Assembly (NCBI GenBank): GCA_964533645.1 | Contig: CAZHMQ010000052.1 | Coordinates: 1-13,668, forward strand | Direction: 5' to 3' | Length of the DNA: 13,668 nt | DNA from: JABDBK01 sp964533645 | GTDB taxonomy: Bacteria > Pseudomonadota > Gammaproteobacteria > DSM-16500 | Part shown: positions 12,301 to 13,668 of the stretch, one piece after another | How the letters are laid out: each line of letters starts with the position of its first letter | How positions within the stretch are numbered: the first letter of the stretch is position 1 | Program-made: the position numbers and the translations under genes | The notes under the pieces: generated by a model | What the model was told of the DNA's origin: nothing | Seen by the model: the letters and a program-made list of their open reading frames with translations, nothing else | The model's database searches: none

Positions 12301-12987
12301 TTAAGTAACTTTTTTTACGATCACACTCTCTATATCTTTTTTCTTCAATTCTCGCTGCATAGCCTTCGCTTCCGCTATTGAAGAAAAAGGTCCTTGCTGT
12401 AGCTGATAGAGTTGTTGGTCATTTTGCATAGCCTTAACTATTTCCGCCTCAAAACCCGCAAGCAACAATGAAATACGCATTTCTCCTGCAGCAGTTGGAT
12501 TTTTAAAAGCAGCTATCTGTAATAAATATTTTTCTGGAACCACCTTCGTTTGATCCGCGGACGAAACAACCGGCTTCTCCACTTCAACTAGCTTTTTTTC
12601 AACCGCAAATGTGGTTTTATCTTCAGCAAGCACCTGAGAGCCTGGTATTTGCGGCGCTGAAACTTGCATAGTTGCTAGATCTGAGTAAAAATTAAACTGT
12701 ATTTCTGCATCTTGTTGAGCATCCATGGGTTCTGATTGATCGATTGCTTGACTCAACGTATCTGGATCAATGGGCGCCTTTACGAATAAACCTTTCGCTT
12801 GTTTAACCCATAGTTTTATGGATGAGGAAGCATCTTCGGTAGTGTTATATTGGTAAAGATAAATGCTATAAGCAACACTAGTCAGCAATATCAGCAAAAA
12901 TCCAACCAATAATAATCTTTTACGCCAACCGCGCTCTATCAACGGGCGTTTTGTTTTACTGACATATCTTGCATAGTCTCTGGGCAT
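12301..12987 (-). CDS. SPOR-domain cell-division protein, FtsN-like
   Basis: This is a bitopic inner-membrane protein that likely binds denuded peptidoglycan at the septum. With start ATG 12987 it has 228 aa. It has a short basic cytoplasmic tail beginning MPRDYARYVSKTKRP, one membrane helix (about 25-45, LLLVGFLLILLTSVAYSIYLY), a long periplasmic linker rich in Gln, Glu, Ser and Val (about 46-150), and a C-terminal SPOR domain (about 151-228). The SPOR domain starts KYLLQIAAFKNPTAAGEMRI and ends with YQLQQGPFSSIAEAKAMQ. The MxRDYA start is typical of FtsN-like proteins placed after argS in gammaproteobacteria. The ATG lies one base after the argS TGA, with a weak ribosome site, which implies coupling. 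A GTG start at 13014 is possible but would lie inside argS. No E. coli-type FtsN essential-domain motif was identified with certainty. Confidence 0.88.
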   Translation of the reverse strand: MPRDYARYVSKTKRPLIERGWRKRLLLVGFLLILLTSVAYSIYLYQYNTTEDASSSIKLWVKQAKGLFVKAPIDPDTLSQAIDQSEPMDAQQDAEIQFNFYSDLATMQVSAPQIPGSQVLAEDKTTFAVEKKLVEVEKPVVSSADQTKVVPEKYLLQIAAFKNPTAAGEMRISLLLAGFEAEIVKAMQNDQQLYQLQQGPFSSIAEAKAMQRELKKKDIESVIVKKVT

Positions 12988-12988
12988 A

Positions 12989-13668
12989 TCACATATTTTC
13001 TGGCGTAGACACACCTATCAACTTTAATCCATTTATCAACACTTGGCGAGTAGCGAATATTAATGTTAACCGTGTATCTCGCAATTTATCATCATCTACC
13101 AAAAATTGATGTGAATTATAGTAAGCATGGAAATCCGTTGCAAGATCACGCAAATAGTTAGTCAATATATGCGGTTCATGCTGAGTTGCAGCACTCATGA
13201 TCACATCTTGGTATCGATTTAACGTCGATATGAGTTGTATTTCATGAGGTTCTAGCAACAGGCTTACATGTTTAACCCCATTAGATTGATCGTAATTAAA
13301 TCCTTTTTGGGAAATTTGCCTGAATACACTGCAGATACGCGCATGAGCATATTGAATATAATACACAGGATTTTCATTAGACTTAGATTTTGCCAAATCC
13401 AAATCAAAATCCACATGTTGTTCGCATTTGCGCATGATGTAAAAAAACCGCGCTGCATCATTGCCCACTTCTTCACGTAACTCACGCAAGGTGACAAATG
13501 AACCGCTTCGTGTAGACATTTGTACCTGTTGATCACCTCGATACAGTGTCACAAACTGAACTAATAAATAGGTTAATTTATCTGACGAAATACCGCGTGC
13601 GGCAAGGCCCGCCTGCATACGTGGAATATAACCATGATGATCTGCACCGAAAATATCAATACAATGAT
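12989..13668 (-). CDS. argS: Arginyl-tRNA synthetase, C-terminal part; 5' end outside window
   Basis: ArgS charges tRNA-Arg with arginine (class I synthetase). The reading frame is open to the window edge: upstream of the internal ATG at 13618 it reads CIDIFGADHHGYIPR, the well-conserved end of the catalytic domain. About 226 C-terminal residues are therefore present out of the usual 550-590. STRSGSFVTLRELREEVG contains the region equivalent to the KMSKR loop, here MSTRSG. The DALR-type anticodon-binding domain follows (NPVYYIQYAHARICSVFRQ onward), and the end is KLIGVSTPENM, matching the family terminus. The TGA is one base from the start of the SPOR gene. Confidence 0.96.
   Translation of the reverse strand, partial: HCIDIFGADHHGYIPRMQAGLAARGISSDKLTYLLVQFVTLYRGDQQVQMSTRSGSFVTLRELREEVGNDAARFFYIMRKCEQHVDFDLDLAKSKSNENPVYYIQYAHARICSVFRQISQKGFNYDQSNGVKHVSLLLEPHEIQLISTLNRYQDVIMSAATQHEPHILTNYLRDLATDFHAYYNSHQFLVDDDKLRDTRLTLIFATRQVLINGLKLIGVSTPENM

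Noticed and set aside
12988..13014. GTG start giving a nine-residue longer SPOR protein
   Set aside because: It lies inside argS, and the ATG at 12987 begins with the conserved MPRDYA segment right after the argS stop.
1..13668. CRISPR array or prophage/transposase genes
   Set aside because: No regularly spaced direct repeats and no reading frame with transposase, integrase or phage structural motifs were seen.

Overview
The window is 13.7 kb of AT-rich gammaproteobacterial chromosome. Its housekeeping proteins (PdxA, TolC, CoaD, WaaA, Rpe, RpiA, HslU, HslV, FtsN-like, ArgS) match the gammaproteobacterial versions closely. The argS / SPOR protein / hslV / hslU / DUF971 order, the coaD-ferredoxin pair, the low GC and the many short palindromes between genes suggest the Legionella/Coxiella side of the class (Legionellales). 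That placement is inference from gene order and recalled protein sequences; no search was run.

Layout. (1) 1-2370, plus strand: the end of pdxA (vitamin B6 synthesis) overlaps tolC (outer-membrane efflux channel) by four bases. (2) 2371-2621: a damaged stretch with 10 N and long G and A runs, bounded by two arms of a dispersed inverted repeat. The assembly is not reliable here. (3) 2622-5203, minus strand: coaD and a 2[4Fe-4S] ferredoxin, followed by two unrecognised genes (452 and 139 aa) that form a very AT-rich accessory patch. (4) 5204-6065: a divergent intergenic region with two hairpins, a small plus-strand gene that looks like the DNA polymerase III psi subunit (HolD) with a uracil-DNA-glycosylase-like tail, and a 142-bp palindromic element. 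The element runs into the 3' end of waaA. (5) 6039-8457: waaA (Kdo transferase, minus), then divergently rpe and a VOC-family protein (plus). (6) 8458-9325: a stand-alone unit with promoter, strong ribosome site, a 63-aa Gln-rich basic protein and an intrinsic terminator, then a convergent 114-aa unknown gene. (7) 9326-13668, minus strand: a tight series argS > SPOR/FtsN-like > hslV > hslU > DUF971 > rpiA, with stop/start overlaps at two junctions and a 68-bp palindrome between the SPOR gene and hslV.

Most genes are core metabolism, envelope and proteostasis. HslV and HslU form one ATP-dependent protease. Rpe and RpiA both interconvert ribulose 5-phosphate, but from separate operons. WaaA and TolC serve the outer membrane.

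No CRISPR array, transposase, prophage, tRNA or rRNA gene was seen, and no clearly new multi-gene system. The best leads are the Gln-rich small protein unit, the palindromic element that supplies the last codons of waaA, the psi/glycosylase-like protein, the two orphan genes, and the set of unrelated palindrome families in nearly every larger gap.
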